A stretch of 64,000 nucleotides of DNA from a bacterium SCSIO 12827 (lineage in GTDB: Bacteria; Pseudomonadota; Alphaproteobacteria; Rhodospirillales; Casp-alpha2). The notes under the pieces were generated by a model. The model ran no database searches. It was not told where the DNA came from and saw only the letters and a list, made by a program, of their open reading frames with translations. The DNA lies in the NCBI GenBank assembly GCA_024397995.1, contig CP073746.1:2911501-2975500 (forward strand), read 5' to 3'. Position 1 is the first letter of the stretch. Every line of letters starts with the position of its first letter. Position numbers and translations under genes: made by a program. Positions 1-8,149 of the stretch are shown in pieces.

Positions 1-497
1 TTGCCGTAGGGATAGAACCGGCTTTGCCCTTCATCGATCATCACGCCGGGCAGGTCGGGGGCGTTGACCTCGATCCGCGCGACCTCTTCCCATTCCAGGT
101 TTTCGCGGAGCGTCACCGGCACGAAGGACCGGTTACGGCTGACTTCCTTCAGGACCCGCCGACGTTCGCCGATGCTCATCGGCACGATGTCATGCAGCAG
201 GTCGAGCGCCCCGTCGACGCCGAGCCCGCGGGTGTCCTCGGACACCAGCATGACGCGGTAGTTCTGCTTGTTATCGGCAAGCGGAATGCCGAAACGGTCG
301 ACGATGCGCCCACGCGGCGGCGCCAACAGGCGCAGGCTGATGCGGTTTTCATCGGCCAGCATCTTGTATTGCTCGGCCTTGACCACCTGCAGGTAATACA
401 TCCGGCCGGCCAGCATGGAGACAAGCGCCAGCTTACCCCCCACCAGCATCACGGTGCGGCGGGCGAAAAGTTTTTGGCGTTCTTGATCCCCATGCAT
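1..497 (-). CDS. mrdA: penicillin-binding protein 2, N-terminal part (cut by window edge)
   Basis: Class B penicillin-binding protein, the transpeptidase of the elongation machinery (Rod complex) in the inner membrane. Reading the minus strand from the ATG at 497 gives about 165 residues: a basic N-terminus, one membrane anchor (about residues 15-33), the sequence YYLQV, then the PBP-dimer start with APPRGRIVDRFG. This matches the start of PBP2 proteins. The transpeptidase domain lies outside the window. The start is 4 bases after the mreD stop, so it is the last visible gene of an mreC-mreD-mrdA operon. Family assignment is secure; only the N-terminal quarter is visible. Confidence 0.9.
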   Translation of the reverse strand, partial: MHGDQERQKLFARRTVMLVGGKLALVSMLAGRMYYLQVVKAEQYKMLADENRISLRLLAPPRGRIVDRFGIPLADNKQNYRVMLVSEDTRGLGVDGALDLLHDIVPMSIGERRRVLKEVSRNRSFVPVTLRENLEWEEVARIEVNAPDLPGVMIDEGQSRFYPYG

Positions 498-501
498 CGG
501 A

Positions 502-1017
502 TCAATCCAGTTTCAAAAATGCCTGCTGCCAGCGCGAGAAGATGAACGCGAACAGTGGAAAAGCGGCAACGGTCATGATGTATTGGAAAACGATGGCGTC
601 GGCCGCGAACAAGGTAACGTGAAAAGCCGACAGCAGGGCCCAGCTAAGCACCGCCGCCCCGGCCCCGACCAGCCCGAAGCCCAGCCAATGAACGAAGAAC
701 GATTTGCCCATGAAGAACTTGTGCTGAAACAGCACCACCCCCTGCACCGCCAGGAAGATCAGCGCATGCAGCCCCATGGGTGCGCCTGTCAGGCCGTCCT
801 GGAACAGGCCGATCAGGAACACGGCGGGGGCTGGTACTAGGTACGGGCGATGGATCGACCAGTAGAATATGGAAATCAGCGGCAGCACCGGCAGCACCCG
901 GGCGATGCCCGGAATATGGGTCGGTACGACATTGAGAATGACCAGGACCAAGGTCAACGCGACCGGCGTCAGGTTGCGAGCGAAGGCATCCAGACGTTGC
1001 CAGAAAGTCGGCCTCAT
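502..1017 (-). CDS. mreD: rod shape-determining protein MreD
   Basis: Small integral membrane protein of the Rod complex. The 171 residues contain about five hydrophobic segments and no soluble domain, as expected for MreD (usual length 160-180). It begins inside the end of mreC (ATGA-type 4-base overlap) and ends 4 bases before mrdA, so it is translationally coupled on both sides. MreD sequences diverge strongly, so the call rests on length, membrane pattern and position between mreC and mrdA. Confidence 0.9.
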   Translation of the reverse strand: MRPTFWQRLDAFARNLTPVALTLVLVILNVVPTHIPGIARVLPVLPLISIFYWSIHRPYLVPAPAVFLIGLFQDGLTGAPMGLHALIFLAVQGVVLFQHKFFMGKSFFVHWLGFGLVGAGAAVLSWALLSAFHVTLFAADAIVFQYIMTVAAFPLFAFIFSRWQQAFLKLD

Positions 1018-1913
1018 GGACGGCGTCCCCGCTCCTTGCCATGCATGTCGGCATCGATGGAACGCTGCGGCAATTGCAGGATTCCGCCCGAACCGAAATT
1101 GAGAATGCGCACGTATTCCAGGCGCGTCAGGTCGACATAGGGCTGAACGATCAGTCCGCCCTCGCCGACGGCGGCGACCTGACCGACCCTGAGGCCCGGC
1201 GGAAACACGCCGGCATGGCCCGAGGTGACGACGCTGTCGCCCACGGACACCACCGCTCCCGGCGGCAGCCAGGTCAGGCGCGGCTTCGCCAGGTTGGCCC
1301 CTGCCATGATGGCGCGCGTGCGGGTGGGATCAACAAGAACCGGAATTTTCGCGTTGATGTCGGTCAACAGCAGCACCCGGGCGGACCGGCTACCGACGTC
1401 GATGACCCGGCCGACCAGGCCATCGGCGGTAACCGCCGCCTGGCCTTTCTCGACCCCGTCGCGGGCCCCCGCGTTGACGATCACGCTTTGTGAAAAGGCG
1501 CCGCCCGTATCAGCGATGACCCGCGCGGTGACGAAACTCGCCTCGCGCTCGGGAATGACGTTGAGCTGTTCCTTGAGAACCCGGTTCTCCGCCTCCAGCT
1601 TCTCGGCGACGGATTTCCAATGCATGAGCCGCGTGCGCTCCTCGCGCAGCCGCGTGTTCTCTTCATACAGGTTCTTCATGGCCTGAACCTCGGCGACGCC
1701 GCGGTTCACCGTGTCGAGCGGCTGCGACAGCACGTCCAGGATGGGGGCGACGGCGTCGGTCATATGTGTCCGCACGCGTTCGACCAGAATGGTATCGACT
1801 TTGGCAAGCATCATCAGGGCGAACGCCGCCACCACCAGCCCGACATAGGCGAAGCGCTGGGCAAAATTGCGAATCGGTTGCGCGACCCGCGAAAATGAAT
1901 GCGGTTCCTTCAC
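1014..1913 (-). CDS. mreC: rod shape-determining protein MreC
   Basis: Periplasmic scaffold of the Rod complex that links MreB, MreD, PBP2 and RodA. It has one N-terminal membrane span (about residues 20-40), a coiled coil (about 55-100, ending near ENRVLKEQL) and the two-lobed beta domain with the conserved GLVGRV, LLLTDINAKIPV and TSGHAGVFPPGL blocks. I place the start at GTG 1913 (VKEPHSF), with an AGGAAGG about 10 bases upstream, which gives 299 residues. An in-frame ATG at 1970 would add 19 unlikely residues. It is the first gene of the mreC-mreD-mrdA unit. A CtrA-box promoter lies about 100 bases upstream. Confidence 0.92.
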   Translation of the reverse strand: MKEPHSFSRVAQPIRNFAQRFAYVGLVVAAFALMMLAKVDTILVERVRTHMTDAVAPILDVLSQPLDTVNRGVAEVQAMKNLYEENTRLREERTRLMHWKSVAEKLEAENRVLKEQLNVIPEREASFVTARVIADTGGAFSQSVIVNAGARDGVEKGQAAVTADGLVGRVIDVGSRSARVLLLTDINAKIPVLVDPTRTRAIMAGANLAKPRLTWLPPGAVVSVGDSVVTSGHAGVFPPGLRVGQVAAVGEGGLIVQPYVDLTRLEYVRILNFGSGGILQLPQRSIDADMHGKERGRRP

Positions 1914-2010
1914 CCCAGGACGTCCTTCCTGCCCATTACAATACCCCGCGATCCCACGCCCGGTCCCCAAAACCGATTGCAGGGCCGCAACTCCGACCTC
2001 CCCGTTATTG

Positions 2011-2048
2011 GTTATACTTGTCGCCGATGAGCGTTAATCGACGATTAA
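2011..2048 (-). promoter_or_regulatory. CtrA-box promoter upstream of mreC
   Basis: On the minus strand a TTAA-N7-TTAAC element (2048 to 2033) is followed after 16 bases by TATAAC (2016-2011). This is the layout of CtrA-activated promoters, where the box covers the -35 region. The box is also a perfect 15-base palindrome (TTAATCG A CGATTAA, 2034-2048). Predicted transcription starts near 2004, about 90 bases before the mreC GTG. The match is seen in the sequence; control by CtrA is inferred from the known consensus. Confidence 0.55.
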
Positions 2049-2206
2049 TGACGCGTAGCGCTGTTTACCAAAAAAAACAACCGTCTATGCCAGTATTTTA
2101 AGATGAAACTGAACAAATTCCAGCTTTCCATCCTGCCCCCTGGCGACCTGGCCGGACATCTGCTTATTCTTGTTCCGCTATCGACGCGGAATAGGACCAC
2201 CCTCCC

Positions 2207-3034
2207 ATGAAATTCATCCACCTGACCGACCCCCATTTCGTCCCGCCGGGCAAAACCCTCTATGGTCGCGATCCGCGCCCTGCCCTGGATGCCGCCGTGG
2301 CCGACATAAACGCCCACCACGGGGATGCCGCCATGGCGGTGGTGACCGGGGATCTGACCCATTGGGGTGAACCGGCGGCGTTCCAGAACCTTGTCGACGG
2401 CTTGGCGCCGCTTGCCATGCCGGTCCACGTCTTGGCCGGGAACCACGACGCCCGCGATGTGCTGCGCGCCCATTTCCCAAATCAACCTGTTGATAAAAAT
2501 GGATTTATTCAATCAACCCTGGACACGCCCGTGGGCCGGTTCATCTTTCTTGACACGGTGCTGGCGGGCACGTCGGCGGGACATTTCTGTGAAGACCGCC
2601 AGACATGGCTGGCCGAAACCCTGGCCGCGTCCAAGGGGCTGGACCTGTTCCTGTTCATGCATCATCCGCCCTTCGACGTCGGCATCCCGGCCATGGACCG
2701 CATCGGTCTGCAGCAGAAGGACGCCTTCCAAGCCGTGATCGAACCGCACAAGGCGCGCATCCGTCATCTGTTCTTCGGCCATGTCCACCGGCCCATTTCC
2801 GGCAGCTGGCGGGGCATCCCCTATTCCACCCTGCGCGGTCTGAACCAGCAGGTTTGGCTCGACATGGTGAACGAGGAAATGACGGCGAGTTTCGAGCCGC
2901 CGGCCTATTGCGTGGTGCTGATCGAGGACGACCGGGTCGTCGTCCATTATCACGATTTCATGGATCCGAACGAAAAGTTCAAGATGCATTCAAGCCCGTT
3001 CACCGACTGGGCCATACGCCCGTCAGGTGCATGA
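2207..3034 (+). CDS. class III metallophosphoesterase (CpdA/GpdQ-like cyclic nucleotide phosphodiesterase)
   Basis: Calcineurin-like two-metal phosphoesterase of 275 residues. The metal-binding motifs are all present in order: D8-x-H10, GD49, GNH (N79, H80), the HHPP block and the GHVH motif near the C-terminal third. This arrangement fits the Icc/CpdA and GpdQ group, which hydrolyse cAMP or glycerophosphodiesters. Substrate cannot be told from sequence. It stands alone on the plus strand, divergent from mreC, and is one of two genes interrupting the mre locus. The start is ATG 2207 with AGGA about 11 bases upstream. Confidence 0.85.
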   Translation: MKFIHLTDPHFVPPGKTLYGRDPRPALDAAVADINAHHGDAAMAVVTGDLTHWGEPAAFQNLVDGLAPLAMPVHVLAGNHDARDVLRAHFPNQPVDKNGFIQSTLDTPVGRFIFLDTVLAGTSAGHFCEDRQTWLAETLAASKGLDLFLFMHHPPFDVGIPAMDRIGLQQKDAFQAVIEPHKARIRHLFFGHVHRPISGSWRGIPYSTLRGLNQQVWLDMVNEEMTASFEPPAYCVVLIEDDRVVVHYHDFMDPNEKFKMHSSPFTDWAIRPSGA

Positions 3035-3063
3035 CAAAGCGTCTTTCGACTTTTCTTTGCAGG

Positions 3064-3251
3064 GCGGTGGGGCTATAAGCCCCGCCATGGACCAGCACAT
3101 TTCCCATTTCTCCGTGATTACCGGCATCTCCGGCGGCGTCTATGCGCCTGTCCCGGCCCTGCCGGTCTCCCTTGTCCGGAGCAAGACGCCCTAGCGCGGC
3201 TCATTCTTGAAATGGCCACGTTTCGGGCGGACCTTCGGGTCCGCTTTTTTT
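3064..3251 (+). ncRNA. candidate structured leader or small RNA before the MATE gene
   Basis: A 190-base stretch with several pairings: GGGGCT/AGCCCC (3069-3074 with 3078-3083), CCGGC/GCCGG (3153-3157 with 3161-3165), and two interleaved helices, CTCCGG/CCGGAG (3128-3133 with 3176-3181) and GGCGTCT/AGACGCC (3135-3141 with 3184-3190). It ends in an intrinsic terminator. Interleaving means either a pseudoknot or two alternative folds. A 35-codon reading frame (ATG 3087 to TAG 3194) occupies the same bases. It matches no RNA family I know. It could be a cis-acting leader of the MATE gene, the 3' part of the phosphoesterase transcript, or a separate small RNA. Confidence 0.35.
3227..3251 (+). terminator. 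intrinsic terminator upstream of the MATE gene
   Basis: Perfect 7-bp stem GCGGACC/GGTCCGC (3227-3233 with 3238-3244) closed by a TTCG loop and followed by seven T residues (3245-3251). It stands only 44 bases before the MATE start codon, so it either ends the phosphoesterase transcript or acts as an attenuator for the exporter. Confidence 0.85.
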
Positions 3252-3295
3252 GTCTTCTATTTCCTGTTTTCGAAACCCAACGACGGATTTCACCC

Positions 3296-4729
3296 ATGAC
3301 CGCCCTCATCCCCGGCACATCCGCAAAGCCTTCCCGACTGTCCGCCGTCTGGCGCACGGAACTGGCGCAACTGTTCCGCCTGGCCGCCCCCATCGTCGCG
3401 ACCCAGATCGCCTGGGTCGCCATGCTGACCACGGACACGGCGATGATCGGCCATCTGGGGCCGGAGCCCCTGGCCGGCGCATCCTTGAGCATGATGATCT
3501 TTTTCATCGGCTATATCGTCTGCGTCGGCGTGACGATGTCGACGGCGGGGCTGGCCGCGCAGGCCTTCGGCGCGCGGCAACCGCGGATCGTCCGCCGCGT
3601 CATCCGCCAGGGCCTATGGGTCGCCATCCTGTTGGTGACACCCTTTGTCGCGGCCTTTTCCCATGCGGGTGTCTTGCTCGCCTGGACGGACCAGCCGCCG
3701 GAAGCCCTGCCCCATGCCGAAGCCTATATGAGCACCCTGATGTGGTGCCTGCCCGCCGGCATCGTCTTTACCGTGCTGCGCAACTTCGTCTCCGCCCTGG
3801 GCCGGCCCATGGCGGCGCTTTGGGTCATGCTGGGGGGCGTGCCGCTCAACGCGCTTTTGGATTACGGCCTGATCTTCGGTAATTTCGGCCTGCCGCGCCT
3901 GGAACTGGTGGGGGCCGGGATCGCCACGACGGCCGTGAACATCCTGATGGTCCTTGCCCTGGCCGCGATCATTCAGTGGCGGCGGCCGTTCAACAAGTAT
4001 CAGTTGTTCGTCCGCTTCTGGCGGCCGGACTGGCGCATCTTCCGCCAGATCTTCCGCATCGGCGCACCGATCGCGGCGATTTCGGTGATGGAGGCCGGGT
4101 TTTTCATCGGCGCCGTGTTCGTGATCGGCCAGTTCGGCGCCGTTGCCATCGCCGCCCATATGATCGCCATGCAGATGCCGCACATCACCTTCATGGTGCC
4201 CATGGGGTTAAGCCAGGCCGCGACCGTGCGCGTCGGCCATGCCGCCGGGCGGCGGGACATGGCCGGCGCCTACCGCGCCGGGTGGTCGGCCATCGCCGTC
4301 AGCGTGCTGTTCGCCATCGTCATGACCGGCGTGATCGTGACCGTTCCCGAACCTTTCGCGGGCCTGTTCCTGGACACCGCCCGCGCCGACGCGGCCGAGG
4401 TCCTGAGCCTTGCCGCCGCCCTGTTGATGCTGGCCGCCATGTTCCAGATCGTCGACGCCCTGCAGGCCGTGGCGGCGGGGGCCCTGCGCGGCCTCAACGA
4501 CACGGCCCTTCCCATGGTCATCGCCGGGGTCAGCTATTGGGGCCTGGGCGCCGGGTCGGCGGTCTGGCTCGCCTTCGGTGCGGGATGGCGGACGGAAGGT
4601 GTCTGGGCCGGTTTCGTGATCGGCCTGACGGCGGCGGCGGTGCTGATGATCTGGCGCTTCCGCACGCAACAGCGCCGACGCTACCTGCCGGACATCATCA
4701 AGGAAGACGCGACGCCTCTTTCCCAGTGA
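3296..4729 (+). CDS. MATE family multidrug/metabolite efflux transporter
   Basis: Polytopic inner-membrane exporter of 477 residues with about 12 hydrophobic segments in two similar halves, typical of NorM/DinF-type MATE proteins, which use Na+ or H+ antiport. Conserved features include AAPIVATQIAWVAM in helix 1 and the ALRGLNDTALPM stretch in the second half. I take ATG 3296, because the longer frame from 3212 would read through the intrinsic terminator at 3227-3251. It follows a structured, terminator-bearing leader and converges with mreB. The substrate is unknown. Confidence 0.9.
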   Translation: MTALIPGTSAKPSRLSAVWRTELAQLFRLAAPIVATQIAWVAMLTTDTAMIGHLGPEPLAGASLSMMIFFIGYIVCVGVTMSTAGLAAQAFGARQPRIVRRVIRQGLWVAILLVTPFVAAFSHAGVLLAWTDQPPEALPHAEAYMSTLMWCLPAGIVFTVLRNFVSALGRPMAALWVMLGGVPLNALLDYGLIFGNFGLPRLELVGAGIATTAVNILMVLALAAIIQWRRPFNKYQLFVRFWRPDWRIFRQIFRIGAPIAAISVMEAGFFIGAVFVIGQFGAVAIAAHMIAMQMPHITFMVPMGLSQAATVRVGHAAGRRDMAGAYRAGWSAIAVSVLFAIVMTGVIVTVPEPFAGLFLDTARADAAEVLSLAAALLMLAAMFQIVDALQAVAAGALRGLNDTALPMVIAGVSYWGLGAGSAVWLAFGAGWRTEGVWAGFVIGLTAAAVLMIWRFRTQQRRRYLPDIIKEDATPLSQ

Positions 4730-4756
4730 GCTCTTGCCAAGCAAGTTTTTGATTGG

Positions 4757-4864
4757 CGCACAACAACCGTCGCCCGCCGGTGGCGGGCTCGGGTTTTACG
4801 ATGCCGATTGGGTTTGTTCGCGCAAAACAACCATCGCCCGCCGATGGCGGGCTCGGGTTTTGCG
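4757..4864. repeat. two tandem 44-base hairpin units between MATE and mreB
   Basis: Two near-identical 44-base units at 4757-4800 and 4821-4864, differing at only a few positions. Each has a GCCCGCC/GGCGGGC stem with a 3-base loop, followed by TCGGGTTTT. The centre changes from GGT to GAT while both stems stay intact. They lie between the convergent MATE and mreB genes and probably act as bidirectional terminators. The second unit ends just before the mreB stop. A REP-like family element is the alternative. Confidence 0.7.
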
Positions 4865-4865
4865 A

Positions 4866-5930
<1,065 letters not shown>

Positions 5931-6032
5931 TCATGGGAGCCCCGGGGCGCGCCCCGAAAACCTTGGGGCGGGGGTCCGATGAATGTATCCCTCGGTACCG
6001 GCCCGGATTAGGGTCCCGGGCCACGATATATG

Positions 6033-6059
6033 GGTGCAGGGGACAATGTCCCCTGCACC
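6033..6059. repeat. perfect 13-bp inverted repeat upstream of mreB
   Basis: Arms GGTGCAGGGGACA (6033-6045) and TGTCCCCTGCACC (6047-6059) are perfectly complementary around one central base. It lies about 130 bases upstream of the mreB start and about 75 bases past the leuA stop. A second imperfect hairpin, AAGATTCGGCC paired with GGCCAATCTT, lies at about 6081-6110. The symmetry with almost no loop suits a protein-binding operator. A leuA terminator is the alternative, though no strong T run follows on the minus strand. Confidence 0.6.
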
Positions 6060-6132
6060 ATATTGGGTCTTTTAACGGAAAGATTCGGCCGTTTAAAGGG
6101 CCAATCTTGGGTAATACGAAGGCGGCCCCGAC

Positions 6133-7695
6133 CTAGGCGGACATCGCCTCCGGTGCCTTTTTCTCCCGTTTGGTCAACAACTTGTTGAGCGCGTTCACGT
6201 AAGCCTTGACCGACGCGACCATGGTATCGGTGTCGGCGGCCGCCCCCTGGGCCGTGCGTTCGCCGTTATCGTCGAGCCGGACGGTCACTTCCGCCTGGGC
6301 GTCCGTACCGTGGGTCACCGCGTGGACCTGGTACAATTGCAGGCGGGCGCCATGGGGAAACAGGGTCTTGATACAGTTGAAGGCCGCGTCCACGGGCCCG
6401 TCGCCGGTGCCTTCGCAGGACTGCACTTTGCCGTCGATCTCCAGTTCCATCGCCGCCTTGGGCGGGCGGTGCACGGTGCCGCACTGGATTTCCAGACTGG
6501 TCAGCTTGATGCGGTCGTTGACCCGGGTGTCGTCATCGACCAGGGCCACCAGATCCTCGTCGAACACGTCTTTCTTCAGGTCGGCCAGGTCCTTGAAGCG
6601 CTTGAAGGCTTCGTTCAAGGCGTTGTCGCCCAGCTTGTAGCCCATTTCCTCCAGCTTGGTCTTGAAGGCGTTGCGCCCGGAATGCTTGCCCAGGACGATC
6701 TTGGACTTGGTCAGGCCGACGCTTTCCGGCGTCATGATCTCATAGGTCTGGGCGTTCTTCAGCATGCCGTCCTGATGGATGCCCGATTCGTGAGCGAAGG
6801 CATTGGCGCCGACGATGGCCTTATTCGGTTGCACCGGGAAGCCGGTGACCGACGACACCATGCGCGACGCGCGGGTGATATGCGTGGCATCGATGTTGGT
6901 GGTGAACGGCATGGCGTCCTGGCGGGTCTTCAGCGCCATCACGACTTCTTCCATGGAGCAGTTGCCCGCGCGTTCGCCCAGGCCGTTGATGGTGCATTCG
7001 ACCTGACGCGCACCCGCGACCACGGCGGCCAGGGAATTGGCCACGGCCAAGCCCAGGTCGTTGTGGCAATGGACCGAGAACACGGCCTGGTCCGAATTGG
7101 GCACCCGCTCAATCAGCATTTTGATCAGCGCCGCATATTCCTCGGGCACGGCATAACCCACGGTGTCCGGGATGTTGATAGTCGAGGCCCCCGCCTTGAT
7201 CGCGGCCTCGACGCAGCGGCACAGGAATTCATGCTCGGACCGCGATCCATCCTCGGCCGACCATTCGACGTCGTCGACCAGGTTGCGGGCCATGCCCACG
7301 CTTTCGGTGATGCGCTCCAGGACCTGTTCCGGCTCCATCTGCAGCTTGTACTGCATGTGCAGGGGGCTGGTGGCGATGAAGGTGTGGATGCGCCCGCGTT
7401 CGGCATGCTTGACGGCAGCCCCTGCGCGTTCGATGTCCCCCCGGGTCGCCCGCGCCAGGCCGGCGATGGTCGAGTTCTTGATGGTCTTGGCGATTTCCGA
7501 GACGGCCTCGAAATCACCTTCCGAGGCGATGGGGAAGCCGGCTTCGATGACGTCGACACCCATGTCCTCCAGCACCTTGGCGATGCGGAGTTTCTCTTCC
7601 AGGTTCATGGACGCCCCCGGCGACTGTTCGCCGTCGCGCAAGGTGGTGTCGAAGATGATGACCTGGTTGGGGTCGCGTTCGGTAACGATGGTCAT
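6133..7695 (-). CDS. leuA: 2-isopropylmalate synthase
   Basis: First committed enzyme of leucine synthesis: acetyl-CoA plus 2-oxoisovalerate gives 2-isopropylmalate. The 520 residues show the catalytic TIM barrel with [12 protein letters not shown] (about residues 16-27) and the HCHNDLG metal site, a linker with [13 protein letters not shown], and the C-terminal LeuA regulatory domain where leucine feeds back. Length fits the long LeuA type. It lies downstream of ilvBNC on the same strand but has its own promoter and leader peptide about 300-400 bases upstream, so it is probably controlled separately. Confidence 0.97.
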   Translation of the reverse strand: MTIVTERDPNQVIIFDTTLRDGEQSPGASMNLEEKLRIAKVLEDMGVDVIEAGFPIASEGDFEAVSEIAKTIKNSTIAGLARATRGDIERAGAAVKHAERGRIHTFIATSPLHMQYKLQMEPEQVLERITESVGMARNLVDDVEWSAEDGSRSEHEFLCRCVEAAIKAGASTINIPDTVGYAVPEEYAALIKMLIERVPNSDQAVFSVHCHNDLGLAVANSLAAVVAGARQVECTINGLGERAGNCSMEEVVMALKTRQDAMPFTTNIDATHITRASRMVSSVTGFPVQPNKAIVGANAFAHESGIHQDGMLKNAQTYEIMTPESVGLTKSKIVLGKHSGRNAFKTKLEEMGYKLGDNALNEAFKRFKDLADLKKDVFDEDLVALVDDDTRVNDRIKLTSLEIQCGTVHRPPKAAMELEIDGKVQSCEGTGDGPVDAAFNCIKTLFPHGARLQLYQVHAVTHGTDAQAEVTVRLDDNGERTAQGAAADTDTMVASVKAYVNALNKLLTKREKKAPEAMSA

Positions 7696-7784
7696 TGGTC
7701 TGGTCCTTCCGAAATCTCTTTGGGCCGCCCTCGGATGGGATGGATGGGGTCCGGCCCGACAAATAGGGTCGCTTGCTCGTCAAT

Positions 7785-7934
7785 CCCCTGAGCGTTCGCG
7801 GTCCCTTGGTCGGGATGGACTCGGTTTTTTTTGGTTCAAAAAGCCGGAATGGTCCCTGGTATCCGCTGCGCCACTCAGGGGCGAATAAGTCGAAGCCCCA
7901 GAAGGTCGAGATTGATCAGGCTTAGCGGAAGAAG
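7785..7934 (-). promoter_or_regulatory. leuA attenuator: leucine codon run and alternative pairing segments
   Basis: The control region of the leuA leader. The leucine codons span 7934 to 7887. GGGGC inside the last codons (7899-7895) can pair with GCCCC next to the stop (7882-7878). The same CCCCTGAG (7881-7874) is fully complementary to CTCAGGGG further downstream (7792-7785), giving mutually exclusive folds. A weak terminator-like hairpin, AGCGGA with TCCGGCT, ends in five T residues (about 7867-7838). The order is that of a ribosome-stalling attenuator. Which hairpin is the true terminator is not clear by eye. Confidence 0.6.
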
Positions 7935-8015
7935 AATGCGCGCAGGCAGCGTCGCCGGGCCGGCATCGCTGCCCCCGGGAATTCGCTGTTCGATGGTCAT
8001 GTCCTGCGTCTGCAT
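7875..8015 (-). CDS. leucine-rich leader peptide of leuA
   Basis: A 46-codon frame (ATG 8015, TGA at 7877-7875) that ends about 180 bases before leuA. Nine of residues 28-43 are leucine (LLPLSLINLDLLGLRL), and several use CTT, CTA or CTC, which are scarce in this CTG-rich genome. This is the signature of an attenuation leader: ribosomes stall here when charged leucyl-tRNA is short. An in-frame ATG at 8000 could also start it. Leu-type attenuators ahead of leuA are known in proteobacteria; this one is called from the sequence alone. Confidence 0.85.
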   Translation of the reverse strand: MQTQDMTIEQRIPGGSDAGPATLPARILLPLSLINLDLLGLRLIRP

Positions 8016-8085
8016 CGGTCTGTTCCAACCGCCTGTCGGTTCATCCGTCATTCCGGAAAGGATACGGGGACAGGCTTAACAGAGA

Positions 8086-8114
8086 ATAAATGATGTTGGA
8101 CACCGGTTTGTCAA
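8086..8114 (-). promoter_or_regulatory. promoter of the leuA leader transcript
   Basis: Perfect -35 TTGACA (8114-8109), 17-base spacer and -10 ATTTAT (8091-8086) on the minus strand. The predicted start near 8079 gives about 65 bases of untranslated RNA before the leader peptide ATG at 8015. It lies in the gap between the divergent leuA leader and the DehI-like gene. Confidence 0.65.
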
Positions 8115-8149
8115 GTGACGGGAGGCTTGAGGGGGGTTAACCTTCGCCC

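Noticed and set aside
3087-3194. 35-codon frame upstream of the MATE gene as a protein gene
   Set aside because: No ribosome-binding site is visible and the start abuts a hairpin; kept only as part of the candidate structured RNA.
3061-3251. SRP RNA or 6S RNA for the structured region
   Set aside because: The conserved SRP loop sequence GGTCAGGTCCGGAAGGAAGC is absent, and the ends do not pair into the long closing stem of 6S RNA.
4757-4864. CRISPR array
   Set aside because: Only two units, a self-complementary core and no variable spacer of fixed size; they are terminator-like hairpins.
6310-7791. 493-residue open frame on the plus strand
   Set aside because: Antisense to leuA, which is certain.
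7780-8028. 82-residue frame overlapping the leuA leader
   Set aside because: Wrong frame relative to the leucine run; composition Ser/Arg/Asp-rich with no sign of coding.
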